DNA of 64,000 bases, taken from assembly GCF_000740895.1 (NCBI RefSeq), contig NC_025262.1, forward strand, positions 612,001-676,000. Direction: 5' to 3'. The position numbers were made by a program, and so were the translations under genes. The notes beneath the pieces are model-generated. The model saw only the letters and a program-made list of their open reading frames with translations. It had not been told where the DNA came from and ran no database searches. The stretch is from Theileria orientalis strain Shintoku (Eukaryota > Apicomplexa > Aconoidasida > Piroplasmida > Theileriidae). Below are positions 46,460 to 59,008 of the stretch, in pieces. How positions within the stretch are numbered: the stretch's first letter is position 1; every line of letters begins with the position of its first letter.

Positions 46460-47067
46460 TCATCTTCTACCCGAAGGATAAGGTATCTTCCCTCTACCTC
46501 TCATTCCACCAAGGTCTCCTCTTCCTATTATATTTTTTATACGTGTTATATTGTTTAACTACGGTATATAACTATTTTTCTATTACCTCTTCCGCGAAGG
46601 GATGCTGGCATTGTTGGTATTTTTACTGAAAAATTATTATTATATAAATTTATATTTATATTCTTACTTTGTGGTTTTTCTTCCTTGGCGATTTCTGCAA
46701 CTTCGTTAGGCAGCCTCAGGGACTTGACGTTGTTTCCACGTATAAAGCATTCATTTAACTTCCAAAACTCTGTACCATTCTAGAAATGTATAAAATTAAT
46801 ATTGAACATAAAAAATACCTTTGATGTACAAACAACATTGACCATGTGCATATTCATAAATGAGTCACAGGAATCCAAGATTCCGCTATATGTTTCTCCA
46901 TTTTTAAGCTCAATCAACTGTAATAATATAATTTGATCTATGTACAAAGAATTGTAAATGAAAAATAAATCATACCGTTGGTTGACTTTTGCCAGCTCTC
47001 ATAAGCGTCAGTGGAAGCTAAAACAAAGTTAAAACACAGTTATATAAATTTTAAAACATACCACCAT
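46460..47067 (-). CDS. LSM4: LSM4 U6 snRNA-associated Sm-like protein
   Basis: A six- or seven-exon gene with very small exons. Exon 1 is only MV (ATG 47065-47067). Exons 2-4 give [34 protein letters not shown] and [11 protein letters not shown], the Sm1 motif of LSM4. The next exon has [20 protein letters not shown], the Sm2 motif I-R-G-x-x-V-K-x-L-R. The tail is Arg/Gly-rich ([13 protein letters not shown]) and ends at TGA 46460-46462. LSM4 forms part of the LSM2-8 ring on U6 snRNA and the LSM1-7 mRNA decay ring. No long open frame covers this gene. Confidence 0.9.
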
Positions 47068-47352
47068 TATTAAAATTGTATAATCGGTCTTGTTTAAAAT
47101 TTTTATGAATATATTTAATATATACTGAAACTGTGTATTATCTATAGAGACTGGCTGTGGTTAAAATTACACAAATCTTTTCACTAATGAAAACTTGATG
47201 AAAAACAAAAATTAAAATAAATTAAAAATAATTACACTTTTATAATAAATAATTACTATTATAAGTGTTATTGTGAGGATGATCCCATTAACACAAAAAT
47301 ATTGTACCATCAAGTGGTTATTTAAAGATTTTATCGCAATAGTTTAATAGAT
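47068..47352. other. Divergent intergenic region
   Basis: 285 bp, strongly AT-rich, between the starts of LSM4 (leftward) and the helical mitochondrial protein (rightward). Holds both promoters; no motif recognised. Confidence 0.5.
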
Positions 47353-50300
47353 ATGTACAATAATCTTAAATTTATATCAGGAAGGAAGATATTTCCTATT
47401 ATTGAACATAACAATTTGTTGACAAAGTGTACTAATTTTGGTTTAAACAACCTCATTTCAAACTGTAAAATAGTAAACAACACACCTATCAGATATTTTA
47501 GCACATATATTTCAAAGAATCCTACTTTGAAGGATGACTTTGCACAGTCTTACCTTATAACAAGGGAGGTGCCAGAATATACTGGAAGCACAGATGAGTT
47601 GAATAAATCCCTTGTTAATAAACTCGAAGACCTCTCAAAGGACCTGGTAATAAAGTTGGACTCGATACCCTTTGAATTGAATTACACAGATTTATCCTAC
47701 AATGTCGTGAGTGTCCCAAACAATTACCCGTACCATTCGCACAGCACGGAGGGGTCGATCAGTTTGCAGATCACAAACAACGAATTGTGGACGGAGTCGC
47801 AGCGAGAAAACAGAATTTACGGAATTGAGAAGAATATATTGTACAGGAAGATAAAGCCGTCGACGATGTTACTGTCAGATAGGTACATACCGGAAAGGTA
47901 TAAGCACAGATATAAAAGAGGAGAGGAAGATATTGACCAGGGTTATGCGACAAACTTGTTTGAAAAGAACATAATAGGAGTAATAAGGGAGGTCAACGCA
48001 AAGGACGCGATTAAGTTGATAAGGTGTGCGTACCTGTTGAAGATACCAGTGGGCTACGAAAGGATGTGTTATCTGTTATCACTAGTGTTGAGCACCATTA
48101 ACACACTGTCGACCAAAGAGGTAACTTGAGAAAGTAATATAGAGCATGTGCCGTAGTTTGGTATTTAGTGTGTAAGTAATGTACTTATTTGGTGACGTTT
48201 AGATTGTGGAGTTGGCGGTGTGTGTTAGGTCGTACGTGGACAACGACAACAGCTATCTGAAATTTTACCTCCTGGCAATCGGGTCGATACTGGAGGACAG
48301 GTGTCAGCAGTTGAAGCTGCTCCCGCAGCAGTCGCTGATAGATTACATGCTGCCGCTGGCACTGATGCAGTTCGGAGAGCATCCAATATCGTGGTCGATA
48401 CTGCTTAATCATGAGATACTGGACAAGATCACGGAGCGCTTCCACAGCCTGGACGAAAAATACATGGCGAACCTGCTGGTAATACTCTCGTCGCTGGAGC
48501 AGTGTCCAGACGTGTCAAACAAGTACTACAGAGTGTACGAGTCGCTGGTCAACTGCCTGAAGAACGCGCTGCACGCAGTGGGATCAAACGGTGAGTTAAG
48601 AGCAATTTTTAATTTTGATGCAGAAATCATGAACATGCTGAACATGCCGATCCTATTCCCGAACTTGGAGGTGTTCAGAGAGTCTCTGTTTAAGCAGGTG
48701 CTCGAGAGGTCAAAAGAGTTTTCAGTAAACTCGCTGGCAATGATATACCTGAAGCACAAGGGTAAGAGAGACGATTGATCACAGAAATTATAGATGAAAT
48801 CCCGAAGGAGTACTCGAATGATGTTCTGAACATGCTGAACAAGACGCTGCTGTATATATCGCCGAAGTATGTGCCAGATCTGTACTGTTGTTACCTGAAG
48901 CGAGGGGAGTTTAACGCGAAGGACAATAGCAACTACGAGCACGTAGGTTTTGGGAATCTACAAGATTATCAGATAGTTAAGAGACCAGCTAGTTGACCAA
49001 TGGAAGATGAATACGTATACGACAGGATAAAAATATAATTAAATTTAAATTGACAATCATACAGTATTTGATAATGAACTATAAAACACTCTCAATAAAG
49101 AATATTTCGAATGTGCTCATGTATTTGAGTATAAATGGGAAGAGTAAATGTACGATTTACAGTTGGATAATTAAGAGGTTCCAGATGCTGAGACTGGATA
49201 ATAAAGTGAATAACCAAGAGGTAAGTGTGTCGAATTGAGTACTGGCGCCCATTTTAAAAGAAAAATAGACAGTTATTGGTAAAGATGTTTACAAGTTATA
49301 TGATTATATATGCTACACTGTGTGTATTGGATTGCTTGTGTGTTGTTATGCGTGTGTATTTGGTTCATCGTTTGGCAAGCAACCTAGGATAGATATTTAG
49401 CAGAGGATTTAAAATAACTCATTATTTTCAGCTTCTTGATGTGGTACTATCAATGTCACTAGTTGGAATACAAAACATAAATGTGTGGAACAGGTTGAAC
49501 CTGGGAAACTTGATATACCAAACGCCGAAGAACATACTGGTGTACCTGGGTTACTCGTTCCTAATCACGAATTACGGAGATAGAAATTCATGGAAGGTAC
49601 TGCTTGAAAGGTATGGATGATTATGTATAAGTATATAGGCGTTGTTTGTGTTTATTTGTGTGTATGTATGTGTATGTATATATGTGTGTATGTATGTGTA
49701 TGTATATATGTGTGTATGTATGTGTATGTATATATGTGTGTATGTATGTGTATGTATATATGTGTGTATGTATGTGTATGTATATATGTGTATGTATATA
49801 TGTGTGTATGTATGTGTGTATATTTCTATATATGTGTGTGTGCTAGTGTGCATAGAAAGGTTAATAAAATGTACAGAATACTCCTGGAGAACAAACACTT
49901 TAATCCGGAGACGTATGAAGTAATAAAGGCGGCACAATTGCTGGAATATATTCCAACAAACACGTATAACCCAAGGCTGTATTATTTGCTTAACCAATGT
50001 AGAAGTTTGTACATCACAAAGCTGGCAAGACAGAGACACACATCACCAGTGCCATATGAAAAGATGTTTGATAAAATGGCAATTAAGTATAAAAAACGTA
50101 AGTTTATAGTAGAATAATAGGTTGCTAATGTAAAAACTTAGGCGTAATATTGAATGACTTGTACGAAGCATACTACGTACTGCCTGAATTCAACATCATA
50201 CTTGACATAACGAAGGACCCAATTAAGCATCCAGTATGTTATAGGATAAGTATAATAGGTTATGATAATAAAAGTATAAAGTAAATAAAAGGAAAAATTG

Positions 50301-50714
50301 GCCTTTATTATAATGTGTCGTAGACCTCGGGGACGGTAGTGGGAGAAGCAGTGCTGAGGCATCATGTGTGGAACAAGATGAACTACAGAACGTTTACGTT
50401 CGACGACGCGTTTTGGGACGAATTTAAAAGGGAAGACGAAAAGGGAGTAGTGTGGAACATTGACAAGATGGTAGTGTCCTTTTCGAAATTCACGAGGCTG
50501 TATCACCTGAAGAACAGAACAGGTTAGGCAACAGAGTTTAAATGACCTTTTAGTTGAGAGAAGATCCCCTATACTGCAAACGAAGGGGCGCGACGACAGG
50601 GGAAACGCAGTACTGAGAACCCTCAGGAACGCAATGAACACGAAGAACACAAGTGAGCGCTCGAGTAGGATTAAGAGGCTGCAGAGTATACTTTACCAAA
50701 AGTCCTCAGATTAA
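47353..50714 (+). CDS. Large mitochondrial helical-repeat protein (HPR/FASTK-like candidate)
   Basis: About ten exons, 900-1000 residues predicted. The N-terminus has the appearance of a mitochondrial presequence (basic, then NTPIRYFSTYISKN). The rest is almost wholly alpha-helical, with repeated blocks such as VIREVNAKDAIKLIRCAYLL, SLDEKYMANLLVILSSLEQC and TLSIKNISNVLMYLSINGK, the pattern of apicomplexan heptatricopeptide-repeat and RAP proteins that bind organelle rRNA or mRNA. I see no clear C-terminal RAP domain: the end reads LPEFNIILDITKDPIKHP, then FWDEFKREDEKG. The assignment is by general resemblance. A minisatellite-bearing intron interrupts the gene near 49640-49850. Exon limits after 48770 are uncertain. 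Confidence 0.6.
49660..49822 (+). repeat. 26-bp minisatellite inside an intron
   Basis: Four perfect copies of a 26-bp unit TATGTGTGTATGTATGTGTA-TGTATA (49681-49784), with partial copies before and after. It falls in a predicted intron of the helical mitochondrial gene and contains only T, G and A on the plus strand. Confidence 0.9.
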
Positions 50715-50801
50715 TGTTTTTATAAATATATTTGCGCACGTTGTTATTTTTAATCTGTATTTTAAAAGTACCTAAAGCAGAGTCCTAAGTATTCAATCAT
50801 A

Positions 50802-51916
50802 ATGTGTAAGTTCGGACTCATATTGGGTACGATTCTAATAAATATTTATTATATTCCGCTCGTGGAATCCGATTATAAATTTGGATATTCTCCGTCGAAC
50901 GAAGAATTTATATCTAAAGATCTGTCCGGTTTGGGCTTAAATGTGTACCTGGAAGAGTTTGATTTCATACCGAAAGAAGTGTCAACGAGAACAACAAACC
51001 CGGAAGTTTGTAAGGCGTCGCTGAAAAGGGATTTTGAAGACCATGTTTACGGGCTGTGTGAGCATTTCAGTTGCGACGTAGGAGTGATAGCCACAAAGCC
51101 GTACGAAAAACGCGTGTATCCACTGTCGACGGCGCCGAAGGGCATAAAGCTCCCGAAAACGGAGAACGTGAGTGAGGAGGAGAGAACCAACTGCGAATTG
51201 GCGAAGTTGGCGGCTAGGTGTAGCACGTACCTGAAGTACGCGAACTGTATTTACTATAATTACATTGCGTCGCTCAAGGTCGGGACAACCCAAATAACTT
51301 TGAGCCCGTCGGTGTCAAGTTTGTACGCAAGGTACCCAAATAACGCATTTGTGGACAAATATAACGCAGTAGGAGGAGGAGAAATAGGATTCCTCTTCAG
51401 AGAGTTCTTGCAAAACATTTGTAGCTTCGTACACAACGCGTGCCCAAATCTGCATCCACAGCTTAAAGGAGCAACAGATTACTTTTTTTCACAGGCGTGC
51501 ATTGTGTTTGACACGATAACGCCTATAGGCGGAATTGAGAAGCTGTTCATAAACTACTCAGATGAAAGGCAGAAGATATCCCTGGAATCAACAGATACGG
51601 ACGAGTTCTATAAGTATAGCTCAGTGCAAACAGATTTGGTTCTATCGCAGTTTAACATACCGCTGGAGGATTCGCTCATTCCGATAAATAAGCTTACTCT
51701 GTACCGAGAAAGCCTGTATAAAAATCGATGCGAAATACTGGATGAACTATATGTAAGTTTACAAGGTGACATTTCTTTTAGGAGCACAATAACCGGTTGA
51801 ATTTTTATAAGGATCCAGGAAAGTATAGAATATATTCACTCTGCTTTCAACTAGAAAAGTACTACAAAAAGTGCAATTTGTGTAAGACGTTAGGGATAGT
51901 GAACAGTTCAAAGTAG
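50802..51916 (+). CDS. Secreted Cys-containing protein, RAP-1-like (rhoptry)
   Basis: Two exons, about 345 residues. A signal peptide (MCKFGLILGTILINIYYIP) is followed by a compact region with many Cys (EVCKAS, GLCEHFSCDV, NCELAKLAARCSTYLKYANC). The blocks CSTYLKYANCIYYNYIASL, then SLYARYPNNAFVDKY and EIGFLFREFLQNICSF resemble the conserved core of piroplasm rhoptry-associated protein 1, where a T-Y-L-x-Y helix and spaced Cys are typical. Exon 2 ends KCNLCKTLGIVNSSK with the stop at 51914-51916. RAP-1 proteins sit in rhoptries and are linked to host-cell entry. The family call is tentative. The next gene starts 14 bp downstream. Confidence 0.55.
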
Positions 51917-51930
51917 AAGTAGCAGTAGAA

Positions 51931-53577
51931 ATGTCAGAGTCGAATTGTGAGTCGCTGATAAAGAATAATGAGCTGCTGGCCCTGGTTGACTGGCTGAAAG
52001 AGAGTGGCACAAACACCAGAAGTTTTAGCAAATACATATCGGAAAATGCAGTGAAATCAGCAGAGTTCATATGTGAGCACACGTACTTTGTCTACACAGG
52101 AAGAGTTAAGAGGGCGATAAACCTGTTCAGGGATAAGGAGATGAATTTGGTGGCATCAACACTAGGATCGGCCTCGGTGTATGAAGATGGGAGGTCGAGC
52201 GCGCTGAAGGACGAGTACGAGGAAGTTGAGGGATACGTAAGGCCAGAGCGTTTCATGCAGATTTACAGCCAGTGCTGCCAGAAAGTGGACGCACAGCTAG
52301 CCTTCAGTTCAATAATGCAGATCATTAAGTGCAGCGGTGATGATTTTGGAAAACTAATAGAGATGCTCGGAAAGGTTATAATGAGATCGGAGAAGGGGAC
52401 CTCGTCACTGGCAACGAACAGTCTGATTTCCATATTGGGATACTCAGAGGAAAATAAGAGTATACACATGAGTCCCCTAGTGGAGTTTATTGAGCTGCTG
52501 AGCAACAAGAGACATGAAGACGACCCGCACGGCGTCGTGAGGTCGTCGTTGAAGGACTTTGCTACGAACGTGATCCTAAAGTTAAAGCTAGGGGCATTAA
52601 AGGCTGTGGAATCTGAAGTTTCAGAGGACGAATGGTGTTTGAAGCTAGGAGAACTGGCGTGCAGGAATCAGCAGAACCTGCACAACTGGGTGTGCGGACT
52701 CTCGCTAAGGCAGTCTGCGCCAGTTTCAGGGCCGCTGGACAGCTCTCCACTGAATGACGCAGTGTGCATATACTCGTTGCTGGAATCGAGTGGAAGTGTG
52801 ATTCCGAAGGCGTACAGCCCGAAGTGCATGGGACTGATGACGTTTAAGCTATCGCACGTGTTTCTGTCGAATTTGAGGCAGGACGACACTAAGAAACTGC
52901 TGAGTAGAATGGCAATTGAGTCTGCTGAAATGGCGACGAAACATATGGAGGCGGCTTCTAGGATGGCTGGAGGAAAGGTGGTTGATGATTTGCACATGCT
53001 CCCCTGGCACCCGGCGGGATACTTGAGCGCGCTACTCAACGAAGAGGAGCTTGAACCGGAGATGAATAGAGTTTCAAGCGTGTTTAAAAGGGTTCTTGAG
53101 TTGTCGACTCCGAAAATAAGGCTAAACATACTGAAGAGTCTCGTGAAATCAGTGGATAACGAGTGCGGAAGATCACTTTGCCTGATGGAGTGTAAAAATA
53201 TGAGCGTAAACTGGGAGGCTGGAGAAGAAAGCGCAGAATCACAAAATCAGCACGGAGACTTCGTCAAATATGTCCTGAGCTCGTACTTTGAGCTGCCCAT
53301 AATAACGACCTTGGAAGATTCCATGTGTGACTCCCTGTCGGTGCTGCTGAACTGGATTAAGTACCTCCTGTTGTCCAAAAGTGGGACACAGTTCAAGAAT
53401 ATAGTTAAAAAAGAATATTTGGACCCTCTGCACAGTTTGTATAGTAAAATGAATGAAAAGGTGTGTGAGAGCATTCATTCCCATACATCACACACTCGTG
53501 GCATTTTTTTAAACAAATTCGAGCTAATAAAGTTTATGATGGAAGATTTGTTTGTTCTAATCGACAGAGATGATTAG
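51931..53577 (+). CDS. Large helical protein, unknown
   Basis: Single exon, 548 residues, without signal peptide or membrane segment. The sequence is helical throughout with Leu/Ser/Glu-rich repeats (FIELLSNKRHEDDPHG, LSRMAIESAEMATKHMEAAS, TLEDSMCDSLSVLLNWIKYL). The overall look recalls ARM-like adaptors such as glomulin/YAP-binding proteins, but no diagnostic motif is present. The ATG lies only 14 bp after the stop of the RAP-1-like gene, a very tight same-strand gap. Codon use is moderately GC-rich. Confidence 0.7.
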   Translation: MSESNCESLIKNNELLALVDWLKESGTNTRSFSKYISENAVKSAEFICEHTYFVYTGRVKRAINLFRDKEMNLVASTLGSASVYEDGRSSALKDEYEEVEGYVRPERFMQIYSQCCQKVDAQLAFSSIMQIIKCSGDDFGKLIEMLGKVIMRSEKGTSSLATNSLISILGYSEENKSIHMSPLVEFIELLSNKRHEDDPHGVVRSSLKDFATNVILKLKLGALKAVESEVSEDEWCLKLGELACRNQQNLHNWVCGLSLRQSAPVSGPLDSSPLNDAVCIYSLLESSGSVIPKAYSPKCMGLMTFKLSHVFLSNLRQDDTKKLLSRMAIESAEMATKHMEAASRMAGGKVVDDLHMLPWHPAGYLSALLNEEELEPEMNRVSSVFKRVLELSTPKIRLNILKSLVKSVDNECGRSLCLMECKNMSVNWEAGEESAESQNQHGDFVKYVLSSYFELPIITTLEDSMCDSLSVLLNWIKYLLLSKSGTQFKNIVKKEYLDPLHSLYSKMNEKVCESIHSHTSHTRGIFLNKFELIKFMMEDLFVLIDRDD

Positions 53578-53634
53578 ACTGTACTTTATTCTATGTAACA
53601 TAATTTAATAGGCATTTAAGTTTTACACATTAGC

Positions 53635-56600
53635 ATGACGGATTACAGTCTTAGAAGGCTGCGATCTTACATATTTTCACTGTATGATATACAAATGGAT
53701 TGCATAAAAACGTCGGAATATATCGAGAATTTGAGTAAAATAAGGGCTTCTACGCTTTATGATCTAGTTAAGTATCACATATGCCTGGATACAGCTGATC
53801 TAGCAACCAATTTCGTTTGTTTGGTGCTAAAATGTATTATAGTTCATTTAGAAAACGTAAACTACTCTTCAAAGTTAGTTTGGAACCTTAGTCATTGTTT
53901 TCAGGGAAGGTGTATACCAAGGTTTGGATAGGTTCCAAAGTTTTAAAATATCCTTAGTCAAGTACAAAAAAGGTATGTTCGCACACGATATCGAATGTTT
54001 AGTAGAGAGGAGTGGGAATTTTATAATTAATAGCCCCTATCGAGTCTCTCCAGTCGATTACAGTAACACACATTGCAACATTCATGACCCTAATGTGTTC
54101 TTCAATTCGGACCTGGGAATCTATATAAAGAAGTGCTGCGGTTCAGTTACAATATGTAGGTTGCTGCAAAACCACAGGGTGTTGATTCCCTCACGAGTTT
54201 TTGAGCTGTCGCGCTCCCCTCTGTTTGCGTATATCGCACATTTGGACGAGTCTGATGTGAAGTATAAAACGTTGATAAAAATATTTAAGTCGGTTCTAAA
54301 TAAAGCAAATAGAACTAGGTGTGATGACGATTTGAATAGCAGGAAGACGCTGTTTGTGCACTGCTCGGGAAGCATATTGAGTAACAAGGCAATTAAATCA
54401 TGCGAAAAGGATCAAAATGGTAAAAAGTTCATATCTAATTGGTCGAAAATGGTGATTTACAGGAACTTTATATTTCTGAAATCGAAGACGAAAAACAGGA
54501 GAGTTGTTTACAAGACAGTTTTCGATTCAGTGACCTCAGACGATGCGACAGTGATGAATTTTTTGAGTTACATCCTGTTTAATGACGAGGCATTCAGTCA
54601 AGAGTTGAAGCAGAGAAGGATTTCAATTAATGCATTGATGTTGTCGCTACATAATAAATTGGAAGCTGGTCTTGTTGCACCTGGATGTTCAGAAGTTAAT
54701 AGGGGACATGATAGTAACAATGTTACTGACGCATATGGTAATAATGACAAGGATGTAGAACTTAAGATACAGTGTGTTCCACAGAAACCTAGAAAAAATA
54801 GGAGGAAAAGTGTTTTAAATGGCTTGTTTATCCATTTTAAAAGGTTTATAAGTAACCTTAAATCCGTAGATTGGTATGACACTAAATGTTTGTTGAGTGA
54901 GGAGTTGCAGGGAACAAACTTTAGCACAGTGAATGTGGCGAACGTGTACAAGTATGTTAAAACCATAGTGGAGAAGACAATGAGTGCAGAGTTGCTGTGC
55001 GGGAGGTCTAATTACCTTAAATTTTTGAGGCTCTGTCACTCACTCATAACACTAAACAGGGGAGAGAATCCGTCGATGGCAGAGCTGATGAACCGCATAA
55101 AAATTAAGGACTGCTCGTGGACAAAGGGGAGCTACCACTCGAGGGGGCAGACGAGGACGATCTTGGAGTATCTGTGCAGGCTTATATTCTTCCTGCTGCA
55201 GTACTTCATAATCCCAGTGATCGGAAGGCACCTGCACATCACGGAGTGCGGATTCTCAAAATACAGGGTCTACTACATAAAAAAGGATGAGTGGACGCGG
55301 ATGATAAGGGCCGCGAAGAGGGAGTTCCTGTTCAACGGGAAGATATGCGACCAGATGCCAGTGGCGGGCGACTTCCCAAAAATAAGGTTCGTGCCCAAGC
55401 ACACCGGGATGAGGCCAATATTGAACTGCAACACGCAGGCGGGCTGCAAGGCGTTTTACCAGACGCTCCTGATGAAGTACAACCACAGCTACAAGCCGGA
55501 GTGCCAGTGCTACACATGTTACGTGTACTACGAGCTGAGCAACAAGAAGCACCTGAACAGCGTGCTGCGGAAAATACACAGGGCGCTGACTGCTAACGGG
55601 AGAATTAGGCCGATAATGGGCAACGGAGTGCTCGGCTATAACTCCTTCTACAGGCACCTGAAGAGCTGGTGGATTAAGTTCGTGAGCCTGCTCGGAAGCG
55701 TGGACAACCCGAAGCTGTACTACTTCATAGCGGACCTGTCGCGCTGCTACGAAAGGATACCGCACGACAAGCTCATGGAGGCCCTGAACGCACTGCCGCT
55801 GTCAGACTCGACGATGCGCATGATGCACAAGAGGTACATCGTGAAGCTGGCCTCGGGCGTGAACTCGTTCTCGAAGCTGGAGGACGTGTCCTCGCTCTCG
55901 ATGCCGAAGATGAGTCACCTGTCCTCGAGGCTATACGGGAACTTCATCATAACCTCGAACTTCTCCTCGACCAGGGGCTCCAGAGTCACCAAGTTCGACA
56001 TAGTGTCCGCAGTATCGGCGCTCATTTCCTCCCTGAAGCTGCAGCTCCCGAACTCTCACACCAACAAGTACATGAAGCTGCACCGGGGGATACCCCAGGG
56101 CTGCTGCATCTCGCCCTTCCTGTCGAACCTGTACCTGTCCTGCCTGGACAAAAACCTGCTCTCGAGCACGAAGTCTGTTTCCGCGGAAAACGGAGTCTCA
56201 GTCGCGCTGCCGAACCTGCTGGTTCGCTGGATAGACGACTTCCTATTCGTCTCCACCAGCAAGGAGGACGTGAACAACATGTCTGAGATTCTCAGGTCGA
56301 ACAACATAGGGGCCGTGATGAACCTGAACAAGGTGTTCACCAACGCCGACTTCTACGACTCGGACTGCAGTTTCGACGGCAGTTCCAACGCTATTGAGTG
56401 GATTAACTGCAAGTTCAATTTCGACATTAAGAACCGCTACGTGGACGTCGAGATCGTGCCCTGGCGTTCGCCCGACGTGAAAATCAGGGACAGCATATGC
56501 CTCTCCAGGGGCAGGCACGGCTCATTCATGTTCACGTTCATTGAGCAGCGTTTGCTGGGCTCGATCACGAACAAGCTTGAGCACAAGACGTACACGTGCG

Positions 56601-57031
56601 CGCTCATAAACTCCCCGACGTGCATACTGTCGAACGCGTACACCGTCATGCGTCTCTGCTCGCTCAAGCTCCGCTGCGCCATGCAGGTGTTAACTGAGCA
56701 CTTTGGCGGCTTCGTTAACCTCAAGTACATCTTCAGGCTGATTATGAACCTCGTCACCATCACTTCGAACCTGGTTGCCAACGGGGGCCTGAACATCAGG
56801 GAGAACCACCTGCGTGAGGTCCTACTCATTTCCTGCATCAACACCTTTAAGCACAGGACCCTGAAGCCGGCTAGGTCGAGTCGCAAATCCAAGCACCTCA
56901 GAGTCGTTCACAGGCAGATCGTGAACATGCTGTATCGTCAAATTGAGCCTTGCGCCAGCAGGGATGCTGTACTCAGGTTGGCCTCAGACATAGAACGCAA
57001 GTACAGGTCAACTTGGTCCAACATTCTATAA
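53635..57031 (+). CDS. TERT: Telomerase reverse transcriptase (TERT)
   Basis: Two exons joined over the 31-nt intron 53874-53904, 1121 residues. The T motif region has FFLLQYFIIPVIGRHLHITE and KYRVYYIKKDEW, matching the F-Y-x-T-E...Y-Y-R-K-x-x-W line unique to telomerase. RT motifs: 1 (KIRFVPKHTGMRPIL), A (DLSRCYERIPH, catalytic Asp about residue 690), B' (GIPQGCCISPFLSNLYLSCL), C (RWIDDFLFVST, Asp 857/858), D and E (WINCKFNF, where WCG is common). The linker before the RNA-binding domain is long and basic. The 5' third is AT-rich and the RT half is clearly GC-rich. It is far shorter than Plasmodium TERT (about 2500 residues). Confidence 0.95.
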
Positions 57032-57261
57032 TGTTTTACCATTCACGTTTGTGCCTTTTCCTTCATACAGTTTTATGTGTATTTTTACAGCTATATGTAA
57101 CATTGTGTTAGTGAATATGCTTGTACATCATTGTATATACACCAATGTGTATTACCTTGTGTGTAAAATGGGTATACAGTATTCTGTATATACACTATAG
57201 TGCATATGTGTGTATATCTGTGTATGTATAAACGTTAAGACTATTCACACTGCAAATCGCC
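57032..57261. other. Intergenic region between convergent genes
   Basis: 230 bp with many TGTGTAT/TATACA words after TERT, no gene seen. Confidence 0.5.
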
Positions 57262-58996
57262 TCATGTGTTTTGCAAATTAGTCGTGTATATGTCCTTCTT
57301 CTTCGGGGTTCCTACCCATCTTCCTGAACCGGACATTCTCATCGCCTTGACGCCATTGGAGTAGAATGGGAACAGCCTGTGTGATATGCCCTTTTTGTAG
57401 TACGGTCTCGGCGGCAGTTGAAACGCACTTGCCGCACCGGTCAACTTGTAAAGGAGGAACGGAGGTGGCTCGTACAACTTAGAGGCTCCTCTCCACATAA
57501 AAGGCCTGAGGTTCCGCAGATAGTGCAGCCTCTTACTCCTTCTGACAACGCTGTGCTTCTTATATGTTATCTTTCTGTACTGGGAACTAAATTTTAACAC
57601 CGACTCGTCTATTTCAATGATCCTCGCACTCTTCCTGCTATAGTATACTGGCGCTGGAACCACCTAAAACACTCGTTAACTCTTATCACTATTGTGGGAA
57701 CTTGTGGTGCACTCATGGTGCTTTTGTGTCTGCGCCACACACACATACTGTTGTTTCAACAATTCGTATAACACAGCTATCCTTATGACACGACTGCCAA
57801 TTAACTTATTTTTGCTTACTTGGTGCTCTGGTATCTTCTCCTGCCTAATTTTGTATATTGCGTGTGCAAAGGTCCTCGATGCTTCCACATCCTTGTCAAC
57901 GAACCTCACCGATCTCAGGTAGTAATTAGGAACAACGTGGTCCAACTACATCAATACGTTATGTCGTTCCATTGCATTTACACCCTAATATTAAATACCT
58001 GCAATATGACCTCGTAGGCCTCCTCCACCATTATTTCGCATCCGTCTCTTGGTCTGTAGCCGTGCAGCGACTCTCCCACGTGCGTCATCAGCACGTTTGA
58101 TATTTTGAGGAAGTTCAGACTCTCCAGACACTTCTTTACTGTCTCTCTCAGCTTCACTGCTGCCTCCCTCGAGTTTCCCTCTACGTAATATTATGGTGTG
58201 GTTTTATGAGGTTGATGCGTGTTACTTAGACGTTGCACTACATACTTATATACACTTACGCCAGTAGTAGGGCGTTATCATAAACGCCAGCAACGTCGAC
58301 TTTGCAGCTCCGAACGTGGGTGTCAGTACCACATCCCCTATATACTTTCGTTAAATCTAATTACACTTGTTGCCTACCTAGCTGTAGTGTTCTCGCCTCC
58401 AATAGTGCCTTCTTGTAGTCTTCCGCTTCCTTAAAGGTGCTCTTCACTGTCTCCAACTCCTTGATTCTTTCTGATATGATCAGCTTTGACCTTTGAACTA
58501 GTGCCGAAATAAGCCTTTTCCCTCCCAGATTAAGTATCTTCATTCCTACGCGTCTTTAACGTCAGCTCAACCTACCGAATCCTCTGTGTGGAGTTAAATT
58601 TGGCGGTATCGGCACCACTAGGCAGTCTCCTCCTTCTTTCAACACGTCTCCATGCTCCGCTGTTATCTTTCCAAAGTGTTCTATTTCCATCTGCTCCAGC
58701 TTCCCCTCGTACTTGTTAACATTTATGTCATCCATCAATTCTTCCGACTCTGCCTTCTCTTCCTGAGGTGGCAGATTAAACGGTATCTTACACCTCTCCC
58801 TATATGTCGTTGTATCCGTTCTGTTTGCGTGTTTTATTGGATTTGTTGCTCTGATCCACTCTATTTGCTGTCTCACTGCTCTATCTCTTATCGTCTGAAG
58901 CCTACTTTGCAAAAACGAACTTGTGCTGAAGTTCCTCCGGGCAACTCCGGGCACAAATCTCAAAATATTAAACTCTAACAGTCCTCTATAGGCCAT
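57262..58996 (-). CDS. Mitochondrial protein of unknown function
   Basis: Five or so exons on the minus strand. The first starts MAYRGLLEFNILRFVPGVAR followed by RNFSTSSFLQSRLQ, a good mitochondrial presequence. The frame continues through GFG-MKILNLGGKRLISAL to a Lys/Glu helix (RIKELETVKSTFKEAEDYKK), then GDVVLTPTFGAAKSTLLAFM and YRPRDGCEIMVEEAYEVIL, and ends in a basic domain (SSQYRKITYKKHSVVRRSKR). Total about 460 residues. The basic C-terminus and presequence would suit a mitochondrial ribosomal protein, but I cannot name a family. Confidence 0.6.
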
Positions 58997-59008
58997 GTTT
59001 GTCTTATT

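Noticed and set aside
53924..53934. Separate start codon for TERT at 53924
   Set aside because: The upstream exon (53635-53873) joins in frame over a standard GT-AG intron, so the Met at 53924 is internal.
55256..55765. Minus-strand open stretch opposite TERT
   Set aside because: Opposite the conserved RT domain; GC-rich codons make long antisense open stretches.
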